NCBI GenBank assembly: GCA_021397835.1
Contig: JAJFZO010000896.1
Span: 3,822,501-3,886,500 of the forward strand
Length of the DNA: 64,000 nucleotides
Direction: 5' to 3'
Source of the DNA: Moringa oleifera
Lineage: Eukaryota > Streptophyta > Magnoliopsida > Brassicales > Moringaceae
Shown: positions 52,711 through 64,000 of the stretch, piece by piece
How the letters are laid out: every line of letters starts with the position of its first letter
Numbering within the stretch: position 1 is the first letter of the stretch
The notes under the pieces: model-generated
Seen by the model: the letters and a program-made list of their open reading frames with translations, nothing else
Database searches by the model: none
What the model was told of the DNA's origin: nothing
Made by a program: the position numbers and the translations under genes

Positions 52711-53212
52711 ATAAGTAGATGCCAATACATAAGAAACCCAGGGACTACTTAGCTATCACTAAAAGGTAGTTGCTCGAGTCAGTAGACGCTAGTGCTAGTA
52801 AGGGAGAAGCCTTACAATGACCCATGATAGCCATTGGCATTAGGGGAGCCCAACAACTGGTGCTAGGCAGTCACAAGCATTGGTAGAGGCTAGTGCTAGG
52901 ATTAGGGGAGCTCAACAATGATCTAGTAGTAATTGCTAATGTTGGTAAACATCTGCAATAGGATCTCCTAGTGATGGCCATGTGGCAATCGCTGACACAA
53001 GCATACATGAGACAAAAGTACTATAAAGGTCCAACGATGGAGGGCTAGCATCAGCACTAAGGGGGCTCAACGATAATGACCCAATGATAATTAAAGGTGT
53101 TGGGAGAGCCCTATAACTATTACTGGGCAGTCACTTGCACTGGCAGACATCTACACTAGGATAGCTCAACGACGAGCCAAAGATAGCCGCTAGTGGTAGT
53201 AACATTTGTAGT
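52711..53212. repeat. Family B, entry segment of the last tract
   Basis: Composite B modules start abruptly after A with ATAAGTAGATGCCAATAC. Around 53041-53060 a normal module is interrupted: AACGATGGAGGGCTAGC joins a TCAGCACTAAGGGGGCTC module, so several modules appear to be lost. The segment then reaches the first 1.3-kb-unit landmark near 53213. Confidence 0.8.
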
Positions 53213-56200
53213 AGGTGCTCTTAGAGATGGCCTTGCGGACGTCAATCAACACTAGCACCTACATTGAGAGAGCCTTGAAACTACCAAACTATTGCTGCAA
53301 AGCAGTTGCTATGTTACTGGATGCTACTGCTAACACTAAGGGAGCGTAGCGACATCCCTATGATAGTTACTAGCATTGGAAGAGGCCAATAACTGCTGCT
53401 CGAGAGTGCTTGGCTATTTACGGACAGCACAACATTAGGGGAGCTTAGCGATGATCCAATAACAATTGTTTGCACTGGCAGACATCTGCATTGGTTTCCC
53501 CTAGTGATGACCTAACTATAGTCAATATTGTAAGTAGAGGAGTCTAATAACAGTGCAGTAGTAGTAGTTGGCATAGGGAAGGCAGATCAACTGCTTGGGG
53601 AAGTCCCTGGTGCTAATAGACATTAACACCAGCACAAGGGGAATCAAGGTACTTCCTAGCTATCGTTGCGGGGTAGTTACTGGTGTTGGTAAACGCTAGT
53701 GCCAGCACTAGGGTAATCCAACGATGACCTCATGATGGTCGTTGGCATTAGCGGAGCCAAACAACTATTACTGGGCAGTCATTAGCACTAGGAGAGCTTA
53801 GCAATGACCCAATGGTAATCACTAATGCTGGTAAACATTAGTGGTGTGTTCCTCCAACTGTGGCCTAACGAGAGTAGCAAGCACAAGTAGGCACGAGGGT
53901 AAGCACTAAAGGAGCTCAACGATGGCGTAGTAAGAGTAGTAAGTGGAAAGAGAGCCTAACGACTACTTAGCTATTATGGGGTAGTTGCTAATGCTAGCAG
54001 ATGTTCATGCTTATTTTTGCAGAACCTAACGACTACATAGTTATAGTAGTGAGGTTATTATTGGTGTTGGCAAATGAAATTACTAATAAGTGAGGAACCC
54101 AAGGAGTACCCAGCTATTACTAAGAGGTAGCTGCAGGTGTTAGTAAATGCCAGCACTAATGTAGGGGAAGCCTTGTGATAAACCTATGACAGTAACTAGC
54201 ATTGAGAGAGCCCAACGATTACTATTGGGTAATTATTGACGCTAGCAGGCATTTGCATGGGTTGCTGATGCTAATAGGCATGTGACAAAGTGGAGCCCAA
54301 CCATGACCTAGCAGCAATTATTAGCATTAAGAAAGCACAATGACTTCTACGAGGAAATCACTAGTGTTGGCAAACACTTGTGCTAGCTTTGGGAGAACCC
54401 AATGACTAACCAGTTATTTTTGTAGCACTATTGCTAGTGTCATTAAACACTAGTGTGAGCATTGAAGGAGCCTAGCAATGATCGCATGATAGTCGTTGTT
54501 ATTAAGAGAGCCCAACAACTACTCCTGCACCATCATTAACGCTAATGGATGGCAATGCAAACAATGAAGCAACTTAACAATGACCTAGCGATAGCCCAAC
54601 AATTGTCGCTGGTACATGTAGACATAAAGGCAAGCACAGTTGGGGTTAAGACGGCCTAGCAGCAGTTGAAGGCATTGGAAGAGCCCAACATCTTTTGCAT
54701 GATGTCTTCGGTGCTGGTAAACGCTTGCATCAGCTTTAGGGAAAACTAATGACTGCCCAACTATTGTTGTGAAGTAATTATTGATGTTCATAGACGCTGG
54801 TGCTAGCACTAAAAAGAACGTTAAGATTGCTCAATTATTGTTGCATGGCAGTTGCTAGTGTCAATAGACACTAATACTAGTACAAAAGAGGGCCAGCGAT
54901 AATCCAATGATAATGGCTAGCATTAAAAGACCCTAACTAATGCTGACGGGCAGTCACTGATGTTAGTAAATGCCATCCACTATCATTACTGTAGTGATAA
55001 CCTAACGGCTATCAGTGGTGCTAGAGGAAGCGAGGGTAAGCATTAAAGGAACCTAATAGTGGCTTAGCAGTAGTTTTGGCATTGGGAGAGCCCAACGATT
55101 GTGATGAGGAAGTCGTAGGTGTTGGCAGAAGCTTGCACCAGCTTTTGAGGAACTCAATGACTACCTAGCTACTACTATTGGGTAGTCACTGGTGTTGGTT
55201 GATGTCGATTCATGCATTAGAGGATTTGAAGGACTTCTCAGCAATTATTGCGAGGCAGTTGCTCTTATCGATAGAGACCAATGCTAGTAATTAGCAAGTC
55301 TAGTGATGAGCCCATAACAGTTGCTCGTGTTAAAAGAGCCCAAAGATAGTTGTTAGTGAGGGCTAAAGTCAGCACTGAGGGAGCCCAACGGTGACAACCC
55401 AATGATAGATACAGGTGTTAAGAGAGCCCTACAACTGTTGCTGGGCAATCACTTGCGCTGGCAAACATTTGCACTAGGATAGCTTAGTAATTAGCCAGAG
55501 ATAGTCGTTGGCAACCGGCAAACATTTGTAGTAGGTTCTCCTAATGGTGGCCTAGGGAACGTCAACCAACAGCAATGAGCATTGAGAGAGCGTTGGAACT
55601 ACTCAACCATTGCTCTAAAGTAGTTGCTAGTGTCGCTGGACGTTAGTGCTAGCACCGATGGAGCCTAGTAATGTCCCTATGGTTGTTGCTCACATTGAAA
55701 GAGCCCAATGACTGTTGCTCGGGAGTGGCTGGCACTGTTTAGGCTAACACAGCATTAGGAGAGCTCAATGATGACCTTGCAATAATCGTTGGTGCTAGCA
55801 GACATTTACGCTGGGTTCTCCCAAGTGATGACTCAGCAACAGTTGCTATTGCACGTGGAGGGGTCCAACGATAGTGCACTAGTAGTTGTTGGCATAGGAA
55901 GGGCATAATGACTTCTCAGAAAAGCCTTTGGTGCTGGCAAATGTCGACACCAACACGAAGGGAACCTGGGCGCCGCCTAACTATCATTGCACAATAGTTA
56001 CTAGTGTTAGTAGATGCTAGTGCCAGTAGTAAAGGAATCCGATGACTACTTCATGATGGTCGTTGGCATTAGGAGAGCTAAACGAATACTGCTCGGCAGT
56101 CACTGGTGCTAGGGGAACTTAGCTATTGTTGGGAAGGGGAAGGTGCTGGTGCTAGCACTAGGGTGAATGATAAGATTTGCCAACTATTGTTGCGTGGCAG

Positions 56201-59200
56201 TTGCTACTGTCGATGGACACTAGTGCTAGCACAAAAGTAGGCCAGTGATGATCCAATGATAATGGCTTGCACTAAAAACACCTAACTAGTGTTGTCGAGC
56301 AATCATTGATGGTAATTAATGCGAGCTACTATCATTATCACAGCAATGGCCTAATCGCTTTCACTCATGCTGGTGAAAGCGAGGGTAAGCATTAAAAGAG
56401 CCTAATAGTGGCCTAACACCAGTTGTTGGCATTGGGAGAGGCCAATGACTATGGTGGGAAGTTATAGGTGCTTGCAGACGCTTGAGCTAAGTTTTGAGGA
56501 ACTCAACGTTTACCTAGCTACTGCTATTAGGTAGTCGCTCATGTTGGTTGACATTGACGCTTGCGTTAAGGGAATTGAGGGACTTTCCAGCAATTGCTGC
56601 GAGGTAGTTGCTCTTATCGATAGACATCAGTGGCAGCAATGGGGAAGCCCAGTGATGACCCCATGATAGTTGCTCGTGTTAGGAAAGCCCAACGATAGCT
56701 ATTGGTAGGGGCCAATGGCAGCACTAGAGGTGCTCAACAGTGACGACCCAATGATTTATACAGGCGTTGGGAGAGCCCCAAAACTGCTGCTGGGTAATCA
56801 CTTGAGCTAGCAAACATCTAAACTAGGATTGCTTAATAACTAGCTAGAGACAGTCATTGGCGCTGACAGACATTTGCAATAGGTTCTCTCAATTATGACC
56901 TAGCGAATGTCAACCAACACCAACGCCTACATTGGGAGAGCCATGGAGATGCTCTACTATTGCTATAAAGCTATTGCTATTGTCGGTGGACGCTAGTGCT
57001 AGCATTGAGAGGGCTTAGCGATGTCCCAACGATAGTTGCTAACATTGGGAGAGCCCAACGACTGTTACTCAAGAGTGGCTGGCACTATTTAAGGCCAATA
57101 CAGCACTAGGGGGAGCTCAGTGATGACCTAACACCAGTCACTTGCACTGGCAAACATCTACATTAGGTTCCCCCAAGTGGTGAACCAGCAATAGTCGATA
57201 TTGCACGTAGAGGAGTCCAACGATAGTGCAACAAGTAGTTATTGGCATAGGGAGGGCACAAGGATTGCTCAGAGAAGTCCCTCGTGCTGGCAGGCATTGA
57301 CGCCACCACAAGGGGAAACTAGGTGCTACCTAGCTATCATTGTTGGGTAGTTACTAATGTTCCTCGAAGCTAGTACCAGCATTAAAGGAATCGAGCCACG
57401 ATCTCATAATGGTTGTTGGCATTGGGAAACCAGAACGACTACTATTGGATAGTCACTAGTGCTAAGGGAGCTTAACTATGGATTCGAGGCAATTATTTTT
57501 GTTCACACACGCTAGGGCCAGTACTAGGGCAAATACTAAGATTGCTTAACTATTGTCACATGGTAGTTGTTACTATCGATAAACGCTAGTGCTAGCACAG
57601 AAGGAGGCTGGCTATGATCTAATAATAATGGCTCACATTAGAAAAACCTAACAAATACTATCCAACAGTAGTTGTTTCTAGTAAATGCGAGCCACTGTCA
57701 TTATCGTAGCTATGGCCCAACCACTGTCACTCATGCTGGTGAAAGCGAGGGTAAGCATTAAGAAAGCCCAAGAGTGGCCCAACACCAGTTGTTAGCATTA
57801 GGAGAGACCAACGACTATGGTAAAGAAGTCGCAGGTGTTGGTAGATGCTTGCATCAGCTCTTAAGGAACTTAATGACTACTTAGCTATTGTTGCGAGGTA
57901 GTTAGTCTTATCGATAGATGCTACTGCCAGCAATTGGGGAGCCTAGTGATGACCCCTTGATAGTTTTTTGTGTTAGGAGAGCCCAACGATAGTTGTTGGT
58001 AAGGACCAATGTCAGCACAAGGGGAGCCCAATAATGACTACCTGATGATAGATACATGCATTGGGGGTGACTTCTAACTGCCACTCGACAATCACTTGGG
58101 TTTGCAAACATCTGCATTAGGATCGCTCAGTAACTAGCTAGAGACCCTCGTTGGCACTGGCAGCCAATTGCAGTGTGTTCTCCCAATGATGGCCTAGCGA
58201 ACGTCAACCAACGTTGACTCTTGCATTGGGAGAACCTTAAAAATGCTTAATTATTGTCGTGAAGCAATCGCTAGTGTTGGTGGACGCTAATGACGGCGTT
58301 GATGGAGCCTATTAACGTCCCTACGATAGTTGCTATCATTGGGAGAGCCCAACGATTGTTGATCGAGAATGGCTGGCCCTATTTAAGGCCAACACAACAC
58401 TAAGAAAGCTCAGCGATGACGTAGCAGCAATCACTGGCACTGCCAAACATCAGCGCAGGGCTCCCTGAAGTAACGACATAGCAACAGTCGTTATTGCATG
58501 TAAAGGAGTCTAACGACGGTGCACTACTAGTTGTTGGCATAGGGAGGGCACAACTACTGCTTAGAGAAGTCCTTGGTGCTGGCAAACATCGACGCAAATA
58601 TGAAGAGAAAACTAGGTACTACCTAGCTATAATTGTACGGCAATTACTGGTACGACTATTGCTGGGTAGTCACTAACACTATGGGAGCTTAGCTATTGAT
58701 TTGAGGCAATTATTGGTGTTCACATATGCTGGTGTTAGCACTAGGGGGAATGCTAAGATTACTTAACCATTATGGCATGGCAGTTGCCACTGTCGGTAAA
58801 CGCTAGTGCTAGTACAAAAGGAGGATAGTGATGATCCAATGATAATTGCTGGCATTAGAAGAGCCTACCTAATGCTATCAGGCAATCACTAATGCTAGTA
58901 AATGCAAGCCACTGTCATTACCGTAGCGATGGCCTAATCGCTATCATTGATGCTGGTGATAGCTAGAGTAAGTATTAAAGGAGCCCTACAGTGGCCTAAC
59001 ACTAGTTATTGGCATTGGGAGAGCCCAATGACTGTGGTAGGGAAGTCGCACATGTTGACACATGCTCACGTTGGCTTTTGGGGAACTCAACAATTGCTTA
59101 GCTACTGCTACTAGCCAGTCCTTCATGTTGGTTGACGTCGATGCGTGCGTTATAGGAATTGAAGGACTTCGCAGCAATTGTTGCTTGGTAGTTGCTCTTA

Positions 59201-62200
59201 TCGGTAGATACTAGTGCTAGCAATGGGGGAGCCTAATGATGACCCTATGACAGTCGCTTGTGTTAGGAGAGCCCAACGATAGCTGTTGGTAGGGGCCAAT
59301 GTCAACACTAGGGGATCTCAATGGTGACGACCCAATGATAGATACAGGCGTTGGGAATGACCTACAACTACTGCTGGGCAATCACTTGCACTGGCAAGCA
59401 TCTGCACTCGAATTGCTTAGTAACTAGTTAGAGATAGTCATTGGTGCTGGTAGACATTTACAGTGGGTTCTCCCAATGATGGCCTAGCGAACGTCAACCA
59501 ATACTAATGCCTGCATTAAGGAAGCTTTGGAACTGCGCAACTATTGTTGTGAGGTAATTGCTAGTGTCGATGGACGGTAATGCTAGCATTGAGGGAGCCA
59601 TAGTTGCTAACATTGGAAGAGCCCAACAACTATTGCTTGAGAGTGGCTGGCATTGTTTAAGGCCAACACAACACTAGGGGAGCTCAGCAATGACTTAGCA
59701 GCAATCGTTGGCACTAGTAAACATTTATATAGGGTTCCCCCAAGCGATGACCCAGTGACTATAGCTATTGCATATAGAGGTGTACAACGACGATGCATTA
59801 GTAGCTATTGGCATAGGGAGGGCATAACGAGTGCTCAGAGAGGTCCCTGGTGTTGGTAGACGTGAACGCCAACACGAGAGGAAACTAAGTGTTGCCTAGC
59901 TATCATTGTAGGGCAGTTACTCATATTAGTAGATGCTAGTGCCAACATTAAAGGAATCAAGCGATGACTTCATGATGGTCATTGGCATTGGGAGAACAAA
60001 ATGACTAGTGCTTGGCAGTCACTAGCACTAGGGGAGCTTAGTTATTGATTCGAGGTAATTAATAATGTTAGCATATGCTGGTGCTAGCACTAGAGGGGAT
60101 GCTAAGATTGCTCAACTGTTACTGCTTGACAGTTGTGACTATCGATAACCCTAGTGCTAGTATAAAAAAAGGCCAGTGAAGATCCAATGAATGTGGTTGG
60201 CATTAGAAAAGCCTAACTATCGGGCAGTCGCTGATGCTAGTAAATGTGAACCATTGTCATTACCGTAGCGATGGCCCAACCGCTGTCACTGATGCTGGTG
60301 AAAGCGAGAGTAAGCATTAAAGGGGCCCAATAATGGTCTAACACTAGTTGTTTGCATTGCGAGAGCCTAACGACTCTAGTGGGAATAGTACGTGTGGGCA
60401 GATGCTCGCACTAGCTTTTGAAGAACTCAACGACTGCCTAGCTACTGCTACTAGGCATTTGCTCATGTTAGTTGATGTCAACGCGTAAGTTAAGGGAATT
60501 AAGGGACCTCATAGCAATTAGTACAAGGTAGTTGCTCTTATCAGTAGACATTAGTGGTAGCAATGGAGGAACCTTGGAATTGCTCAACTGTTGTTGTAAA
60601 GCAATTGTTAGTGTCGGTAGATGCTAATGCTAGCACCGAAAGAACCTAGTGACGTCCTTACGATAGTTGCTAATAATAGAAGAGCCAAAAGACTATTGCT
60701 CGAGAATGGTTGGCACTGTTTAAGGGCATCACAGCACTAGGGGAGCTCAGCAATGACCTAGCAGCAATCGTTGGAGGTGGCAAACATTTGCGCTCGATTC
60801 CCCCTATAGATGACCAAACAGCAATCACCATTACATGTAATGGGGTCTAACAATTGTGCACTAATAGTATTTGGCATAAAGAGGGCTTAACGAATGCTTA
60901 GAGAAGTCCCCCGTGTCGGGAGACGTCGACGCCAACACGAGGGTAAACTTGGTGCTGCCTAGCTATCATTGTAGGGTAGTTAGTGGTGTTAATAGATGCT
61001 AGTGCCAACATTAAGGGAATCTAACAATGAATTTCTAATGGTCATTGGCACTGGGAGAGCAGAACTACTACTTCTGGGTAGTCACTAGCACTAGGGGAGC
61101 TTAGCTATTGATTCGAGGTAATTGTTATGTTTGCAAACGCTAGTGCTAGCACTAGGCGAAATGCTAAGATTGCTTAACTATTGTCGCATGGCAGTTGCTA
61201 GTGTTAATAAATGCGAGTGCTAGCACAGAAAGAGGCCAGCGATAATTCAATGATAATGGCATGCATTAGAAGTGCCTAACTAATGCTATCACGTAGTCGC
61301 AGATGCTAGTAAATGCGACCCACTGTCATTATCGTAGCGATGACCTACTCGCAATCACCGATGCTGGTGAAAGTAAGGTAAGTATTAAAGGAGCCCAATA
61401 GTGGCCTTACACCAGTTGTTGGCATTGGGGGAGCCTAACGACTATGGTGGGGAGGTCGTACATGTTAGCAGACGCTTGTGGCAGCATTTGTGGAACTAAA
61501 CAACTGCCTTGCTATTGCTACTAGGTAGTCGCTCGTGTTGGTTGATGTCGGCATGTGCATTAGTAGAATTGAAGGACTTCCCAGCAATTGCTACGAGAGA
61601 GTTGCTTTTATCGGTAGACGCAAGGGCCAACAATGGGGAAGCCTAGTGATGACCCCATGACAGTTGCTCGTGTTAGGAGAGCCCAATGATAAATGTTGAT
61701 AGGGGCTAATGTCAATACTAGAAGAGCTCAACTGTGATGACTTAACGATAGATGCAAGCGTTGGGAAAGCCTTACAACTACTGGTAAGCATCTACATTAG
61801 GATAGCTCAATAACATGCTAGAGAGAGTCATTGGTGCTGAAAGATATTTCGAGTAGGTTATCCTAATGATGGCCTAGTGAATGTCAAGCGACACCAAAGC
61901 CTGCATTGAGAGAGCCTTGGAACTGCTCAGCTATTGTTGTGAAACAGTTACTAGTGTTGGTAGATGCTGCTACTAGCATTGAGGCAGCCTAATGACGTCC
62001 CTATGATAGTAGCTAACATTAAAATAGCCTAAAGACTGTTGCTTGGGAGTGGTTGGCACTGTTTAAGGGCAACACAGCATTAAGGGAGCTCAGCAATGAC
62101 CTAGCTGCAATTACTGGCGCTGGTAAACATCTACGCTAGGTTCCCTCTCGTGATGACCTAGTGACAGTCACCATTGCCCATAGAAGAGTCCAATGACAGT

Positions 62201-64000
62201 GCACCAGTAGTTGTTGGCATAGGGAGAGCACAACGACTGGTCACAGAAGTCCCTCGTGCTAGTAGACATCGATGCTAACACGAGGGAAAACTAGGTGCTG
62301 CCTAGCTATCATTGTAGGGTAGTTACTAGTGTTAGTAGATACTAGTACCGGCATTAAAGGAACCCAATGACAAATTCATGATGGTCGTTGGCATTGGGAG
62401 AGCGGAACGAGTACTTTGGGCACGCCATAGCGCTTTGGGAGCTTAGCTATTGATTCGAGGCAATTATTGGTGTTTGCAGACACTGGTGCTAGTACTAAGG
62501 AGAACGTTAAGATTACTCAATTGTTATTGTATGGTAGTTGCTACTTTCAAAAAATGCTACTATTACCACTAAAAGAGGCCAACTATGATCCAATGATAAT
62601 GGCTGGCATTAGAAGAGCCTAACTAATGCTATCAGGCAGTCGCTGATACTAGTAAATGTCAACCACTGTTATCACCCAATGATGGCCTAACGATTGTCAC
62701 TGATGTTAGTGGAAGCGAGTGTAAGCCCTAAAGGAGCCCAATAGTGGCCTAGCACCACTTGATAGCATTGGGAAAGCCCAACGACTATAGTGGGGAAGTA
62801 GCACGTGTTGGCAAATGCTCGCCTCAGCTTTTGTGGAACTCAATGACTGCCTAACTACTGCTACTAGGCAGTCACTCATGCTGGTTGACGTCGACACGTG
62901 CATTAGAGGAATTGAAGGACTTCCCAATAATTGTTGCGAGGCAATTGCTTTTATTGGTAAACGCAAGTACCAGTAATGGGGAAGCCTTGTCATGACCCCA
63001 TGATAATTGCCCATGCTAGGAGAGCCCAACAAAAACTGGTGGTAGGGGCTAATGTCGGCACTAGGGGGAGCTCAATTGTGGCAACCTAATGGCAGATATA
63101 AGCGTTGGGAGAGCCCTACAACTACTGTTAGGCAATCACTTCCGCTAACAAACATCTGCATTAGGATAGCTCAGTAACTAACTATAGACAGTCGTTGGCA
63201 CTAGCAAACATTTGCAGTGGGTTCTCCCAATGATGGCCTAGCGAACTTTAACCAACACTAAACCCTACATTGAGAGAGACTTGGAACTGCTCAACTATAG
63301 TTGTGAAGGAGTTGCTAGTGCCAGTGGGCGCTAGTGCTAGCACCGAGGGAGCCTAGCTGACATTCCTTTGATAGTTGCTAACATTCGAAGAGCCCAATGA
63401 CTGTTGCTCGAGTGTAGCAAGCACTATTTAAGGGCAACACAGCACTAAGACAGGCCAACAATGACCTAGCAGTAATTATTGGTGCTGGTAAATATTTGCG
63501 TTGGTTCCCCCAAGCGATGATCCAGCGACAGTCGCTATTCCACATAGAGGAGTCCAATGATGGTGCACTAGTAGCAGACGGCATTGGAAGGGGCACAATG
63601 ATTGTTTAGAGAAGTCCCTGGTGCTGACAGACATTGATGCTAACACGAGGGTAAACTAGTACTGGCTAGCTATCATTGTAGGCTAGTTACTAATTTTAGT
63701 GGATGCTAGTGCCAACATTAAAGGAATCCAATGACGACATCATGATGGTCGTCAGCAGTAGGGGAGCTGAACGACTAATGCTAGCCAATCACTAGCCTCG
63801 AGGGAGTTTAGCTATTGGTTTGATGCAATTATTGGTGTTTGTAGACGCTGGAGCACTGAGATTGCTCAACTGTTGTCGTATGGTAGTTGCTATAGTCGGT
63901 AAGCGCTAGTGCTAGCATAAAAGGAGGTCAACAATGATCCAATGATAATGGCTCGCATTAGAAGAGCCTAACTAATGCTGTCAGGCAGTCATTAATGCTA
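53213..64000. repeat. Family B higher-order array, 1.3-kb unit, copy 3 (longest)
   Basis: Landmarks related to TTCTCCCAATGATGGCCTAG lie near 53213, 55535, 56881, 58176, 59466, 61856 and 63219. The first interval (2322) is the long entry unit seen in the other two arrays; later ones are 1346, 1295, 1290, 2390 and 1363. The 2390 interval is two units with one landmark deleted near 60565. The units resemble each other more closely than elsewhere in B, apart from the 24-27 kb pair. The array continues past the window end. No gene or other element is seen in these 10.8 kb. Confidence 0.9.
60558..60575. other. Internal deletion junction in a 1.3-kb unit
   Basis: TAGTGGTAGCAATGGAGGAA runs directly into CCTTGGAATTGCTCAAC. 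In the preceding unit these two places are about 295 bases apart (about 59226 and 59520), with the landmark and the GATAGATACAGGCGTTGGG region between them. The double spacing 59466-61856 is short by about that amount. Confidence 0.8.

Noticed and set aside
1..64000. Decayed protein-coding tandem gene family
   Set aside because: No frame stays open across several units in either family, B module lengths are not multiples of three, and variation is concentrated at C and G irrespective of codon position.
1..64000. Ribosomal DNA spacer, 5S arrays or tRNA clusters
   Set aside because: I found no stretch resembling conserved rRNA cores, 5S or tRNA A/B boxes in sensible arrangement; all segments are accounted for by A or B.

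Overview
The window holds no convincing gene. Essentially every base belongs to two old, strongly diverged tandem-repeat (satellite) families that alternate in large tracts. Family A is a monomer of about 180 bp. Family B is a composite of roughly 470 bp made of short modules that typically begin near AACGAC and end near GAGCCC. I see no rRNA, tRNA, transposon, CRISPR array, telomere repeat, long AT-rich spacer or plausible coding sequence. The picture is eukaryotic heterochromatin. Variation between copies is dominated by C/T and G/A differences in CG, CHG and CHH contexts. That fits a heavily cytosine-methylated genome, most plausibly a land plant with a large repeat-rich genome, but the sequence does not fix the taxon.

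Layout: A at 1-2710; a 269-bp B fragment at 2711-2979; A at 2980-6203; B at 6204-31014; A at 31015-34801; B at 34802-39789; A at 39790-41250; B at 41251-51122; A at 51123-52710; B from 52711 to the window end. Inside B, 21.0-29.4 kb, 46.5-49.5 kb and 53.2-64.0 kb are built from a higher-order unit of about 1.3 kb. The rest of B is the looser ~470-bp composite.

Above the monomer level there is a larger order. The A tracts are not random runs of monomers: they match each other monomer for monomer as copies of one long A block of more than 20 monomers. The B-to-A switches at about 31.01 kb and 51.12 kb are the same junction. Matching stretches lie about 25.5 kb apart (19.5-22.8 kb against 45.1-48.4 kb) and about 20.1 kb apart (29.3-32.5 kb against 49.4-52.7 kb). 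The 5.4-kb difference equals four 1.3-kb units, and I count six landmarks of that unit in the first copy against two in the second. The window is therefore a decayed, multi-kilobase A+B super-repeat whose inner 1.3-kb array has changed copy number. Younger events lie on top: an almost identical 1.31-kb tandem duplication (24.1-26.8 kb), an almost identical 181-bp A duplication (40.27-40.63 kb) and small local duplications near 7.2-7.5 kb.

All matches were made by eye; identities and exact junctions are approximate. A role for the array (centromeric, pericentromeric or knob heterochromatin) is inference only.
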